A stretch of DNA of 64,000 bases from Paenibacillus contaminans (lineage in GTDB: Bacteria > Bacillota > Bacilli > Paenibacillales > NBRC-103111): contig NZ_QMFB01000029.1 in assembly GCF_003285015.1 (NCBI RefSeq), positions 52,894 through 116,893 of the forward strand. The letters run 5' to 3'. Both the position numbers and the translations under genes were made by a program. Within the stretch, counting starts at the first letter, position 1, and each line of letters begins with the position of its first letter. This document shows positions 7,548-16,001 of the stretch, one piece after another. The notes below the pieces were generated by a model, which was not told the DNA's origin, ran no database searches, and saw only the letters and a list, made by a program, of their open reading frames with translations.

Positions 7548-8876
7548 TCAGTCCGTCCGGTGCAGCGCTCCTACCAGCTCTACAAAGTGATGACCGCGCT
7601 CTTCAAAGTTACGGTATTGATCAAACGCAGTGCATGCAGGACTCAGCAGCACAGTGTCGCCCGGTTCTGCCAGCTTGTGCGCCTGCGCCACTGCCTCGGC
7701 CAGGCTTTCGCAACGGACAATAGGCGGACAACTCGGCACGCTGCGCGCCGCAGCTTCGATTTGACCGGTCGCTTCTCCGATCAACAGCAGCACCTTGACA
7801 TGATCAGGCAGCATCCTAGCCATCTCGTCAAACGGTACTTTCTTATCTCGACCTCCCGCGATCAACAGCACTCGGCCCACATGTGCATGCAGCGTGGCGA
7901 CGGTACGGGCGGGACTTGAGCCGATTGAATTGTTGTAATATTGAACGCCGCCCACAGTTGCCACCCACTGATTTCGGTGCTCCACGCCGACGAAGTTGCG
8001 CACCGTCTCCAGGATTGCTTCATCCGACACGGTCCCCCGCACAGCAGTCATGGCAGCCATAACATTTTCCACGTTATACCATCCCGGCAATCGAATGTCA
8101 CTGATGGGTAATAGACCGTCGATTACGCCATCGCGGACAGTGTGCCCGCCGAAATACATGGTTTTTCCTCGCCCTCGCAGTGCGGCGGTCGCCGGATTAT
8201 CGCCGTTTAGGACGGCAAAGTCGTCAGCACTCTGAAAATCCAGCAGACGACGCTTGGCGGCGGAATATTCATCCATACCACGGTGCCAGTCGAGGTGATT
8301 GGGCGAGAGGTTGGTAATCACCGCCACATGGGGAGAGCGCGTCATGTCCATCAGTTGGAAGCTGGACAGTTCGACCGCACACGCGTCTAGCGGAGTCATC
8401 TCGCCCGCGCGCGTCAACAGTGGCGTGCCAATGTTGCCACCCAGATGTACCGTACGACCTCCGTCAGCCAGCATGTCTGCTATCAGCGACGTGGTGGTGG
8501 TCTTACCGTCCGAACCGGTTACGCCGAAAATGGGACAAGGACACAACGCAAAAAACTCCTCCATCTCACTGGTCACACGGCTACCGCCAGCTCGGGCCGA
8601 GTCCAGTGCCGGATGGTCTGGACGCATGCCCGGAGTGCGGAACACCACGTCACCTTCAACGCGATCCAGATAATTCTCCCCTAGCTGCAACCTGACGCCC
8701 AGATTGTCCCATTCCTCCCGGGGTAGTGCCGGATTGCGGTCACGCACGGTGACTCGCGCCCGAGCCGAGCACAGCATGCGGATCAGCGGTGAATTGCTGA
8801 CGCCGGCGCCGATGATAGTTACGTCCTGACCGGCCAACGATTGGATATAGGTTTCGAAAGCGAAATTCATAGGCAC
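7548..8876 (-). CDS. murD: MurD-type UDP-N-acetylmuramoyl-L-alanine--D-glutamate ligase
   Basis: 442-residue Mur ligase, cytoplasmic, adding D-glutamate to UDP-MurNAc-L-Ala. Domain order is a Rossmann-like UDP-binding N-terminus (VTIIGAGVSNSPL), the central ATPase with P-loop GVTGSDGKTTT (about residue 118), HLDWH and the VEHR motif, and a C-terminal domain. Where most MurD proteins have NDSKATN this one has NNSIGSSPART, the variant seen in clostridial-type MurD. Its GC content is visibly higher than that of its neighbours and no other dcw genes are near, so it is probably an acquired extra copy. It may be specialised, for example for antibiotic tolerance or a modified precursor. Start ATG 8876 follows GGAGGTGCCT. 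Confidence 0.9.
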   Translation of the reverse strand: MPMNFAFETYIQSLAGQDVTIIGAGVSNSPLIRMLCSARARVTVRDRNPALPREEWDNLGVRLQLGENYLDRVEGDVVFRTPGMRPDHPALDSARAGGSRVTSEMEEFFALCPCPIFGVTGSDGKTTTTSLIADMLADGGRTVHLGGNIGTPLLTRAGEMTPLDACAVELSSFQLMDMTRSPHVAVITNLSPNHLDWHRGMDEYSAAKRRLLDFQSADDFAVLNGDNPATAALRGRGKTMYFGGHTVRDGVIDGLLPISDIRLPGWYNVENVMAAMTAVRGTVSDEAILETVRNFVGVEHRNQWVATVGGVQYYNNSIGSSPARTVATLHAHVGRVLLIAGGRDKKVPFDEMARMLPDHVKVLLLIGEATGQIEAAARSVPSCPPIVRCESLAEAVAQAHKLAEPGDTVLLSPACTAFDQYRNFEERGHHFVELVGALHRTD

Positions 8877-8925
8877 CTCCGATTAGAAAATGTCATTATA
8901 TAGAATATACCACATATTGGAACTC

Positions 8926-8999
8926 CCCCGCCCGTTAGTTGAGAAACGGCAGCCGATCAGTCTTACCTGCTACCGTCATGTATTTGTTAAGCTATTGTT
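8926..8999 (+). repeat. family-A intergenic element (GGCAGCCGATC subtype)
   Basis: CCGCCCGTTAGTTGAGAAAC, then GGCAGCCGATC and a degenerate right arm ACCTGCTACCGTC, ending TGTTAAGCTATTG. It lies between the murD start (8876) and the kinase stop (9039). The stem is partly decayed compared with the copy at 48550. Confidence 0.7.
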
Positions 9000-9038
9000 T
9001 TCACTTATCCTAAGTGACGGGGGGATGAAATCTTCACT

Positions 9039-9896
9039 TCATTTCCCGTTAATAAGGAGTCTTCTTCTAATCTCCTTTACCAACAAGTTTTTCTCCTCCT
9101 CCGATATTCCATCAGCACTCAATTTTCGAGCAGCAATAGGAACAATCCAAGACTCCACCTCTGCATATCCAATACCGGACAGCCTTTCGTACTCATCCAT
9201 GAAGATACGGATGCTGGATTCACGCGTTTTATTTAAACCATCCTTGGCTTGAATCGGAAAATCTGATAGTAATATTGCATATCTAACCATAATGATATAT
9301 TCGGCCAAGTCCGCTTCCGGGTTCCCTGTCGATGAATTGTTCCAATCAATAATTATGGCTTCGTTATCTCTAAAAATTACGTTGCCTGGATTTGGATCTC
9401 CATGACAAAGCTGTTGTTTCATCGGTAATTGATCCAATCGGTTAATAACTGCTTCTTTTTCGTTTTCATTCAAGTATTGCGAACGAAGAATGTCATTCTT
9501 GATGTTTTCTCGCTGGCTCGGCATATTTTGAACCGAATGAGAATGGATTTGAAAAAGAAGCCGCGCTGTTATCTTGGCGTCGATATAATCGTCAAACACA
9601 TTATTTGTTTCCTCTGTCGTCGCCTGTTTAGTTGATCTATCAACAAATCGCTTCAAGATGGATTCTCCATAAATTCTTTCAAACACAATGCCTGACCGGC
9701 CATCAATATTCAGAAGGTCAAATGGTTCAGGAACTGGTAGACCACAATCCCATGCAATTTGACAGTGATACAGTTCACGTTGCAAGGCAGCGACACTTGT
9801 ATTTGATTTTGCTAATTTAATAATCTTATTATCATCCATCCACTCAAATACCTCTGCACATCCACCTTCGCCAATCTTCGCACCAAGTTTTTTCAT
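9039..9896 (-). CDS. aminoglycoside phosphotransferase (APH)-family kinase
   Basis: 285 residues with a protein-kinase-like fold. Visible are a glycine loop (GEGGCAEVFEW, about residues 9-19), an ATP-site lysine in IIKLAKS, the catalytic loop LCHGDPNPGNVIF (about residues 163-175) and the metal-binding IIDW. The family phosphorylates aminoglycosides, choline, homoserine and other small alcohols, and the substrate here cannot be named. ATG 9896 follows AGTAAGGAA. It is a single gene between family-A elements. Confidence 0.88.
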   Translation of the reverse strand: MKKLGAKIGEGGCAEVFEWMDDNKIIKLAKSNTSVAALQRELYHCQIAWDCGLPVPEPFDLLNIDGRSGIVFERIYGESILKRFVDRSTKQATTEETNNVFDDYIDAKITARLLFQIHSHSVQNMPSQRENIKNDILRSQYLNENEKEAVINRLDQLPMKQQLCHGDPNPGNVIFRDNEAIIIDWNNSSTGNPEADLAEYIIMVRYAILLSDFPIQAKDGLNKTRESSIRIFMDEYERLSGIGYAEVESWIVPIAARKLSADGISEEEKNLLVKEIRRRLLINGK

Positions 9897-10009
9897 TTCC
9901 TTACTCCCGTTCTAGAGAATATATAAATTTAGTTTCATGATGAAATATTCTGAGCAAAGATCGTCTTCTGTGAGTATACCACATGGAATTTTTAGTAAAT
10001 CGGTCTTAG

Positions 10010-10070
10010 GAAGTATTCTGCCAGTATAGGTGAACAAGGCAGCCGATCTTTACAAGTGGTCACTAATCAG
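10010..10070 (+). repeat. degenerate family-A half element
   Basis: ATTCTGCCAGTATAGGTGAA followed by AAGGCAGCCGATC matches the left half of the GGCAGCCGATC subtype, but the matching right arm is missing. It stands just before a complete element of another subtype (10097), as if two units had been joined with loss of a gene. Confidence 0.45.
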
Positions 10071-10096
10071 TTTAGAAATAAATATTCTCATCAGCC

Positions 10097-10170
10097 ATCC
10101 TGTCCGTTACTTCAACTAATAAAGAAGGAGCCGCCTCTTGGCAAGCTCCTCTGCAATCGTAATCCATTAG
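10097..10170 (+). repeat. family-A intergenic element (GGAGCC subtype)
   Basis: Starts CATCCTGTCCGTTACTTCAA; the hairpin GGAGCCGCC...GGCAAGCTCC lies in the middle; ends GTAATCCATTAG. It is the same subtype as 15292. The NTF2-like stop codon is 16 bases further on. Confidence 0.7.
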
Positions 10171-10185
10171 ATAAAAAAGACCACT

Positions 10186-10542
10186 CTACAGTTCTATCGT
10201 TCCTTGATGAAAATACATTTGCCATCGACCATCGATAAATTTCCATATACTGCTTCGTAAAGTCCTATTTTTTGTTGTTTTGTTTTCTAAACGATAAGTC
10301 GTTAAAACTACATCTTCCGCCAAGGGATGTACCTCACAATTAGAAAACGTAATATCCAATGGGGCGATTCCGCCTTCAACAATACAATCTGCTTTATAAA
10401 TAAATTTGCCCGAACTTGCAATTTCAAAGAAACCATCTGCAAGTATTTTTGCTAATTCCTCTGGATTAGTGCGAACCCCAGCTTTTAAATGACTTTGCTC
10501 TAATTGACATATCTGTTCTTTCAACGAGGCATTATATACCAT
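10186..10542 (-). CDS. NTF2-like (DUF4440/SnoaL-type) protein
   Basis: 118 residues, single small alpha+beta domain. The pattern of an N-terminal helix (EQICQLEQSHLKAGVRTNPEEL), DGFFEIASSGKF, then strands ending WKFIDGRWQMYFHQGT is typical of the NTF2-like superfamily (small-molecule binding or isomerase folds). ATG 10542 has GAGGAGAAAAGAA upstream and is preferred over 10557, which overlaps that site. Substrate unknown. Single gene between repeats. Confidence 0.78.
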   Translation of the reverse strand: MVYNASLKEQICQLEQSHLKAGVRTNPEELAKILADGFFEIASSGKFIYKADCIVEGGIAPLDITFSNCEVHPLAEDVVLTTYRLENKTTKNRTLRSSIWKFIDGRWQMYFHQGTIEL

Positions 10543-10587
10543 TTCTTTTCTCCTCATGAAAATATATTGGATTAATACTTCGCATTA

Positions 10588-10664
10588 CTGCCCAATAACT
10601 TAAGAAACTGTCCGTTCTTCCATGGCAGCCTCATGGTTGGAACTTTCGTACCCGTTAGCTTAAT
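10588..10664 (+). repeat. family-A intergenic element
   Basis: CTGCCCAATAACTTAAGAAAC at the left, CATGGCAGCC in the middle, and the full right end TTTCGTACCCGTTAGCTTAAT. The methyltransferase stop codon (10667) follows after two bases. Confidence 0.72.
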
Positions 10665-10666
10665 CG

Positions 10667-11467
10667 TCATTTAATGGCTTCTATTGATAGCCATTGAGGA
10701 ATAGCAGCTAGTGGATTTTTACGCCAATTACAATAGTTTTCAAGTTCTTCTTCTGACAAAAATTCTCCCTTATCAGTGGAATCGTCCACCCAAAATGAAC
10801 CATCCTCTGCGTACATTTCCTCGATACGTCTGATGTTAAGATTTGATGATATGATGGCATTCATAATATCTTGGATGCGCCATTTAAAAGTTGGTATTTC
10901 TCCAAAAGGACCTGTCACATCGTATGGTTTTTCCACTATTAGATCGTTTCCCGCTTTTATGCCGAACGGACGCATAAAGGGATGTATATCAAACATAATG
11001 TATGTCCCATTTTTCTTTAAAACCCTTGCAATATTATTGTACATGGATGCTAAATCATTAATCCAAACATGAACGCCATTTGATGTGTACACATAATCAT
11101 ATTCATTGCTATTTACTTTAGATAATGTCATGGAATCATCGCATATGAACTCAATATCCCATCTATGTTTGCTTGCAATGACAAAAGCGTTTTCTATTTG
11201 CTTTTCCGAAATATCACATGAAGTTACTTTTGCTCCCATCAAATGAAAAGCAAATACCGCATGATTATCACCACTTGAAGGAACCAATACTCTTTTACCA
11301 TTCAAATCCGGTACAGCCTCTTGAATCATAGAATATGTAATGCGGTGAAATGCCGACGCATGAGAAGTAATAATTCTTGTTATCACCCCATCTGATCGTT
11401 TCTTCTGATACCAAGTGTCAGACCACTCATTCCATTTATTTTTAATGATATTCTCACTACTGACCAC
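10667..11467 (-). CDS. class I SAM-dependent methyltransferase
   Basis: 266 residues, cytoplasmic. SAM motif I appears as KRVLVPSSGDNHAVFAFHLMG (variant, about residues 58-78), with CDISEKQI as the acidic strand-2 motif and YDYVYTSNGVHVWI as motif IV. The central part resembles Methyltransf_11/25 proteins acting on small molecules. The loop PSSGDN replaces the usual GxGxG, so binding details may differ. ATG or GTG near 11467 follows a purine-rich AAGGGGGGAC. The target is not predictable. Confidence 0.85.
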   Translation of the reverse strand: MVSSENIIKNKWNEWSDTWYQKKRSDGVITRIITSHASAFHRITYSMIQEAVPDLNGKRVLVPSSGDNHAVFAFHLMGAKVTSCDISEKQIENAFVIASKHRWDIEFICDDSMTLSKVNSNEYDYVYTSNGVHVWINDLASMYNNIARVLKKNGTYIMFDIHPFMRPFGIKAGNDLIVEKPYDVTGPFGEIPTFKWRIQDIMNAIISSNLNIRRIEEMYAEDGSFWVDDSTDKGEFLSEEELENYCNWRKNPLAAIPQWLSIEAIK

Positions 11468-11560
11468 GTAAGTCCCCCCTTTTTAATGTGCTACGACTAA
11501 TTTCATTATGCATTTTTCACCATATAATGGAAAGTGATTGAATAATTAAAGTTGAACTAT

Positions 11561-11631
11561 CCTACACGTTAGTTGAGAAACGTCAGCCTATTGTTCAGGC
11601 CGGCTGACGTTTCAAGTTTTATTGAGGTAAT
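11561..11631 (+). repeat. family-A element with strong perfect hairpin
   Basis: CCTACACGTTAGTTGAGAAACG, then AACGTCAGCC (11579-11588) pairing with GGCTGACGTT (11602-11611), followed by TTCAAGTTTTATTG. It may terminate transcription on either strand. It lies between the minus-strand methyltransferase start and the plus-strand gene at 11762. Confidence 0.75.
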
Positions 11632-11761
11632 GTTATATAGAAAACACTTATGGAAAATTTAGATTAAACCATTGTTGGAATGGTACCGTGCGTGCTAACG
11701 AAGTACAATTGGTGGTGACAAAGAAGTATAAAAAAGGTTGGTCTTTGGAGGCGTTTTAGTC

Positions 11762-12865
11762 GTGATTATTTTTATGGAAGGTTTGCCTGGGTCGGGGAAA
11801 TCGACCAATTCTGGTTTCCTGTACCGCCAATTTGAGAGAAACGGATTGCCTTCAAGTTGGATTCACGAGCTAGAACGGCCGCATTCCGTGTTGTTTTTCC
11901 ACGAGGCATGCCTGACGAAAGAAGAGTTCCAAAGTTGGCCAGAACGTTTTCAACCCGATCTTCCTCTTCTACACAAGCTTGCGCAATATCGGGAAAACTC
12001 GGTCGGGTTCGACTTGCTCGAGATTGAATGGCATTATCTAGACTCTTTATCCGAGCCGACGCTTAATGAACTGCGGCGAAGAGATGTATGGAATTTCACG
12101 CTAAAGGAGTACTTGAACATTTCTTTGGAAAAATGGAAACGATTCGTCACAAAAGCGGTTGAGCAGCCCGATCGCATCTACATCTTAGACAGTTGCATCT
12201 TTCAGTACCAAGTATTTGCATTTCTATGGGACGATGCGCCAAAACAAGCACTAATGGACTTAGTGAGTTCAATATGGAAGCTCGTAATGCCGCTGCAGCC
12301 GAAGTTGATTTATATGTATCGCCATTCCGTCCGGGATGCGATCGAACATTTGCGGCTCGTTCGGGGGGAATCCTTTCTCCAAAGAATGTGGGAGCGGGAC
12401 CGCGGCAGGCCGTATTATGCGAAACGTACACAATCCATTGAAGCGTATTGCGAGTTTTTACACGATTATCACGAGCTCGCAGTGACACTTTATGAGGATG
12501 CGCCGTGCGAGAAACTGGCGGTTGAAGTAACAGAAGGAGATTGGCAAGCCTATGAGGAGCGGATGCTGCGCTTCTTTGATCTTGCGTTCATCCCGGATCC
12601 TCCTAAGCTTCTTCCGATCGGCAAGTTCCATAACGAAGACCTGGAATTGTCCATCACAATCGAAAATATCGGAAATGAATACGTATTAGTTGATCCTTTC
12701 GGAGCTCAGCGACGACTGTATCCGCGGTCAGATGACGAAGCCTATATCCGGGATTTACCTGTCATTTTGCACGTGGAAAGCAATGATAAAATTATCACAA
12801 AAGGATCGCAATTGACAGGTCGTTGGACGGAATCGGGTTTGATTTATAAGAGAGTAAGCATCTAA
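11762..12865 (+). CDS. P-loop kinase-like protein
   Basis: 367 residues. The Walker A motif MEGLPGSGKST lies at residues 5-15, directly after the start. A later LDSCIFQYQ with aromatic and charged residues resembles the Walker B/DxD region of thymidylate-kinase-like proteins, and RDRGRPYYAKR may be a lid. About 120 C-terminal residues form a separate beta-rich domain. GTG 11762 has GGAGG about 10 bases upstream. It could phosphorylate a nucleoside or an antibiotic. It is one of the few plus-strand genes in this block. Confidence 0.7.
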   Translation: MIIFMEGLPGSGKSTNSGFLYRQFERNGLPSSWIHELERPHSVLFFHEACLTKEEFQSWPERFQPDLPLLHKLAQYRENSVGFDLLEIEWHYLDSLSEPTLNELRRRDVWNFTLKEYLNISLEKWKRFVTKAVEQPDRIYILDSCIFQYQVFAFLWDDAPKQALMDLVSSIWKLVMPLQPKLIYMYRHSVRDAIEHLRLVRGESFLQRMWERDRGRPYYAKRTQSIEAYCEFLHDYHELAVTLYEDAPCEKLAVEVTEGDWQAYEERMLRFFDLAFIPDPPKLLPIGKFHNEDLELSITIENIGNEYVLVDPFGAQRRLYPRSDDEAYIRDLPVILHVESNDKIITKGSQLTGRWTESGLIYKRVSI

Positions 12866-12905
12866 AGCAAAAATTATTTCGTCCTTTCACCCTTCGTCTA
12901 CAATA

Positions 12906-12982
12906 CTGCCCCTTACTTCACTGAAACATCAAAAAGGAGCTGTCCTTGCAACAGCTCCACACTATCGTACCCGTTAATTTTA
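12906..12982 (+). repeat. family-A intergenic element (perfect GGAGCTGT hairpin)
   Basis: CTGCCCCTTACTTCACTGAAAC, then GGAGCTGT-CCTTGC-ACAGCTCC as a perfect stem, then ACTATCGTACCCGTTAATTT. It lies between two convergent genes (stops at 12865 and 13048). Confidence 0.78.
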
Positions 12983-13047
12983 AGAGAGAGAACCCGGCAA
13001 TACCTCGGCTTAAGACTTCAATCAGCTTTTTAGCCGAGTTTAACCAT

Positions 13048-13857
13048 TCAGGCTTTTCGGACAGGGCACTGGATTTCGGTAATGTATTCATTCTGATCAT
13101 TTGTCGACCATTCTCCGGCCAAATATAACTCTCGTTGGGGTCCAGCTATCTCGTACCGGTTTTCCTCCAGGCAATTCAACAAGCAATTATATGCGTTATG
13201 GAGGGTCTGATAGGGACCTTTATGAACCACGCTTGCCATTTCTTCAACACCTTCAAGGATCTTGACCTTGATACGGTCGGTTTCCGGCAAATCCCCGGAT
13301 ATCGGTTCAATCACCTCTGCATCTACGTATGAATCACTGTTTCCCTCGTGGTAAATCACTATGCAGGGAGGAACGATTTTTACTCCATGCTTTCTAATAT
13401 GTTCCCCCAAAGCTACCCACAAGTGACCTTGATCGCCATGAGTTGGAATATGTTCCCTGATTGAAGCAACTCGTACCGGTTCAATCTTTTTAATAACACA
13501 ATCATACTTCACGACATGTCCCTCCTTTTCCATTCTCATATAGCTTTCGATCCGGGAAAGTCTTGATTGATCATCCCTTACTCTTAACAAGATCTCGGAA
13601 TGCTTTACTTCTAGGAACTTCTGCAGGTGTTTTGAATCCATGTCTGCATGGAGAAGGATAGAGATCTCATCTAAGGAAAAGCCAAGATCCTTCAGGGCCA
13701 TAATCCGATTAAGTCTGGACATTTGGCTTGCCGTGTAATACCGGTAACCAGTTGAAGAATCGATATGCGCGGGCTGAAACAGTCCTACGCTTTCATAATG
13801 CCGTAGAGTTTTCACCGTTACCTTACTCAGCCGTGCAAAGTCACCAATTTTGAACAT
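13048..13857 (-). CDS. MerR-family regulator with GyrI-like effector domain
   Basis: 269 residues. The N-terminal HTH (MFKIGDFARLSKVTVKTLRHYESVGLF, TGYRYY) is followed by a coiled-coil dimerisation helix (about residues 78-112) and a C-terminal GyrI-like/AraC-effector domain (IEPVRVASIREHIP, HKGPYQTLHNAYNCL, YLAGEW). This is the BltR/BmrR architecture, in which the C-terminal domain binds lipophilic cations. No efflux gene is adjacent. Its own upstream region has a MerR-style 19-base spacer promoter, so autoregulation is likely. Confidence 0.9.
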   Translation of the reverse strand: MFKIGDFARLSKVTVKTLRHYESVGLFQPAHIDSSTGYRYYTASQMSRLNRIMALKDLGFSLDEISILLHADMDSKHLQKFLEVKHSEILLRVRDDQSRLSRIESYMRMEKEGHVVKYDCVIKKIEPVRVASIREHIPTHGDQGHLWVALGEHIRKHGVKIVPPCIVIYHEGNSDSYVDAEVIEPISGDLPETDRIKVKILEGVEEMASVVHKGPYQTLHNAYNCLLNCLEENRYEIAGPQRELYLAGEWSTNDQNEYITEIQCPVRKA

Positions 13858-13898
13858 ACTTCTCTCCCCTGCACTCTTATTTCGCGGTCCTCACATGC

Positions 13899-13929
13899 AG
13901 GATAAAGCTTACCCTAACAGGAGAGTCAA
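13899..13929 (-). promoter_or_regulatory. MerR-type promoter with 19-base spacer
   Basis: On the minus strand TTGACT (13929-13924) and TATCCT (13904-13899) are separated by 19 bases holding the imperfect dyad CTCTCCT-GTT-AGGGTAAG. Overlong spacers carrying a dyad are the hallmark of MerR-activated promoters. It is 42 bases before the MerR start at 13857. Confidence 0.6.
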
Positions 13930-14040
13930 GAGTCAATGTAAATTTTTTTATTCAGACAACTGCTTAATTAATCGAGGCAGCCCGTTGGACCCACGGTAGC
14001 TGTTAGAACGGCTTTCTAGTTGAGGTCCAAGTCATTGCAG

Positions 14041-15186
14041 TTAAACGGACATTTTATGAGCCAACACAATGGCATTAACCGCTGATACGGTATCCTTGGC
14101 TACCAGCTGTTCATCCAGCTTCAAATGAAGTTGTATGGTAGATACTGGAAGATTATTGGTAGAAATCATGAGCCCCACCTCATGAGATGAAAGCACCTTC
14201 GCTTGCATGATTTGCAGCCAGGGGATAACATCCGGTAATGATTTATCCTCCGAAGGGCTGGTTTCCATGCCATCCACCCCAAGAGGTGAATGTCCATCGA
14301 AATACTCAATCCTGAACACAGCATTAGAGGGGTGACTATTCCTCTTCAAGGTCGTGGCCGCCTCCAGCCGATGGCGGGAGTTTTTTTTAGGACCGATAAT
14401 CACATTCCAAAAAACGATAAACAAAGAGGGGATGAGGAAGCCGAGAACCGCCAACCAACCACTGGAGGTCTTGACATAGACGGTAAGACAGAGGGCTGCG
14501 GACAGAATCGCAAGCAACCATATGTAGAACTCCTGCCGCCATTTGGGCAGGTGCTTCCTAGATGCTGGAGGAATGGACTGTGCTGGCTGAATTTCCGGAG
14601 CTTGCTCCAGCTGAGTTAGCGTACGTTCTTTCCATGGCAAATGTTCCCCATTCAACATATAGATGTTATCGGCTGCTCCCTGCCAGACCTTCTCCTGCGA
14701 GGGATGAGGCGACTGCCAGAGGTTAACGCATTCTTGAATGTCTTTCAAATAGAGTGCGGGATCGCCCGTGAACGAGAAATATTGCGAAAGCTCCAGATGA
14801 ACAACGGCAGCAGAATACCGCTGTACATGGGTCGATAAGGTTTCTAGCCACTCATGCACGGGAGCGGCAAGCGATGGGTAATGCGCCAGCGTGCCGGGTA
14901 AGCTCAGGCGCAACTGCGCTGCAGCATCCGCCCATGGAATCTGCCATTGGAATGCCTCGGAAAAGCATTCCCACTCAGGCAGATCCTCCACATCCGGTTG
15001 ATCCATATGGGGTTGAATCTTGCTCCATGCTAGCAAAAGCTGCCCGCTATAGCGCTGAAACTGCTCTTGGCTGACCAGACAAAACCATACCGGAGCGAGA
15101 AAATTGTTTGTCTCGAAAGCTATATTCTCATAATCGACCGAATCTGTATCGGCGTTTGTAATGCTCAAGAATGTCCGGTTTCCCAT
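14041..15186 (-). CDS. hypothetical protein with two central membrane helices
   Basis: 381 residues. The N-terminal ~200 residues are soluble and tryptophan-rich (MGNRTFLSITNADTDS...), followed by a proline-rich linker (IQPAQSIPPASRKHLPKWR). Two adjacent hydrophobic helices (FYIWLLAILSAALCLTVYV and WLAVLGFLIPSLFIVFWNVII) come next, and a C-terminal soluble domain with strands at the end. No signal peptide, so both soluble parts probably face the cytoplasm. No family is recognised with confidence. It is a single gene between repeat-bearing gaps. Confidence 0.68.
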   Translation of the reverse strand: MGNRTFLSITNADTDSVDYENIAFETNNFLAPVWFCLVSQEQFQRYSGQLLLAWSKIQPHMDQPDVEDLPEWECFSEAFQWQIPWADAAAQLRLSLPGTLAHYPSLAAPVHEWLETLSTHVQRYSAAVVHLELSQYFSFTGDPALYLKDIQECVNLWQSPHPSQEKVWQGAADNIYMLNGEHLPWKERTLTQLEQAPEIQPAQSIPPASRKHLPKWRQEFYIWLLAILSAALCLTVYVKTSSGWLAVLGFLIPSLFIVFWNVIIGPKKNSRHRLEAATTLKRNSHPSNAVFRIEYFDGHSPLGVDGMETSPSEDKSLPDVIPWLQIMQAKVLSSHEVGLMISTNNLPVSTIQLHLKLDEQLVAKDTVSAVNAIVLAHKMSV

Positions 15187-15291
15187 ATAATATCCTTTCC
15201 TACTACCTTTGTTTCACATCCAATATCGGTACAGTGTTTTAACATTATCAATTACTTCATACGAGATAAGGTATTAAGATGTTGCGCTAAA

Positions 15292-15368
15292 CTCCCATTA
15301 CTTCAATAAAATGAAGGAGGAGCCGCCGCTTGGCATGCTCCTCCGTAATCGTATCTGTTAGCTTAATA
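15292..15368 (+). repeat. family-A intergenic element (GGAGCCGCC subtype)
   Basis: CTCCCATTACTTCAATAAAATG, then GGAGGAGCCGCCGCTTGGCATGCTCCTCC (arms GGAGGAGC and GCTCCTCC), then GTATCTGTTAGCTTAAT. The SUKH-like stop (15382) is 13 bases away. Confidence 0.76.
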
Positions 15369-15381
15369 ATGAGAGCGAAAT

Positions 15382-15867
15382 TTAATTATTTTCGATATAT
15401 TTTTCTGCTTCGTATCCGTCGACAGGGAAATCTTCAACTGTAACCGCATTATAGTAAAATTCACCGATTGAACATTTTAGATTTATTAAAATGTCTCTTG
15501 GATTAACTGATTCATCTTCCCATAATTCATCATGGAACACATACCCAACTTTTAGGTTTTCTAAATCCAATACAATTAAATCACCGTTTGACCCCCAACC
15601 AACTATTAGCAGCCTTTCAGCAATACACCTTTGATTTGTATCATATAAATTTTCACCAGGTAGTTCATTGACTTGATAAAAGGATACATGTTTGAAACTA
15701 ATATGCTGGTCAAAAGAAATATAATTGAAGAAATTAATTACTCCTTTCGGAACATTACTATCAACTAAAAAGGAAAGCGCCTTGTCTGACAACTTTACCT
15801 TTTTCAGTTCCCTATCAGAGTTAATCTGTCTTAATGCCTTCTTAAACAAATCTAAATCTTTATCCAC
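15382..15867 (-). CDS. SUKH-like (SMI1/KNR4-type) small protein
   Basis: 161 residues, acidic, cytoplasmic. The C-terminal half reads LLIVGWGSNGDLIVLDLENLKVGYVFHDELWED, the strand pattern found in SUKH/SMI1 immunity-like proteins (gdg.lvlDl...g.V...he). GTG 15867 follows GGAGGAAGAAA. It is a single-gene unit with a family-A element on each side. Immunity to a toxin is the usual role of the superfamily; no partner toxin is seen. Confidence 0.65.
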   Translation of the reverse strand: MDKDLDLFKKALRQINSDRELKKVKLSDKALSFLVDSNVPKGVINFFNYISFDQHISFKHVSFYQVNELPGENLYDTNQRCIAERLLIVGWGSNGDLIVLDLENLKVGYVFHDELWEDESVNPRDILINLKCSIGEFYYNAVTVEDFPVDGYEAEKYIENN

Positions 15868-15891
15868 TTTCTTCCTCCAAACACTATTATT

Positions 15892-15978
15892 CTGCCCGTT
15901 CGTTGAGAAACGGGAGCCGATAGTTCTGGCCGGTTGCCGTTTTGAGTTTTATTGAGAATATGTAACCGATAGCTTAAT
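15892..15978 (+). repeat. family-A intergenic element (GGGAGCCGATAG subtype)
   Basis: CTGCCCGTTCGTTGAGAAACGG, then GGAGCCGATAG...CTGGCCGGTTGCC, then TTTTGAGTTTTATTGAG and a decayed right end TGTAACCGATAGCTTAAT. The kinase stop (16002) follows after 23 bases. Confidence 0.75.
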
Positions 15979-16001
15979 AGATGATCCCTATACAAGAAGT
16001 T

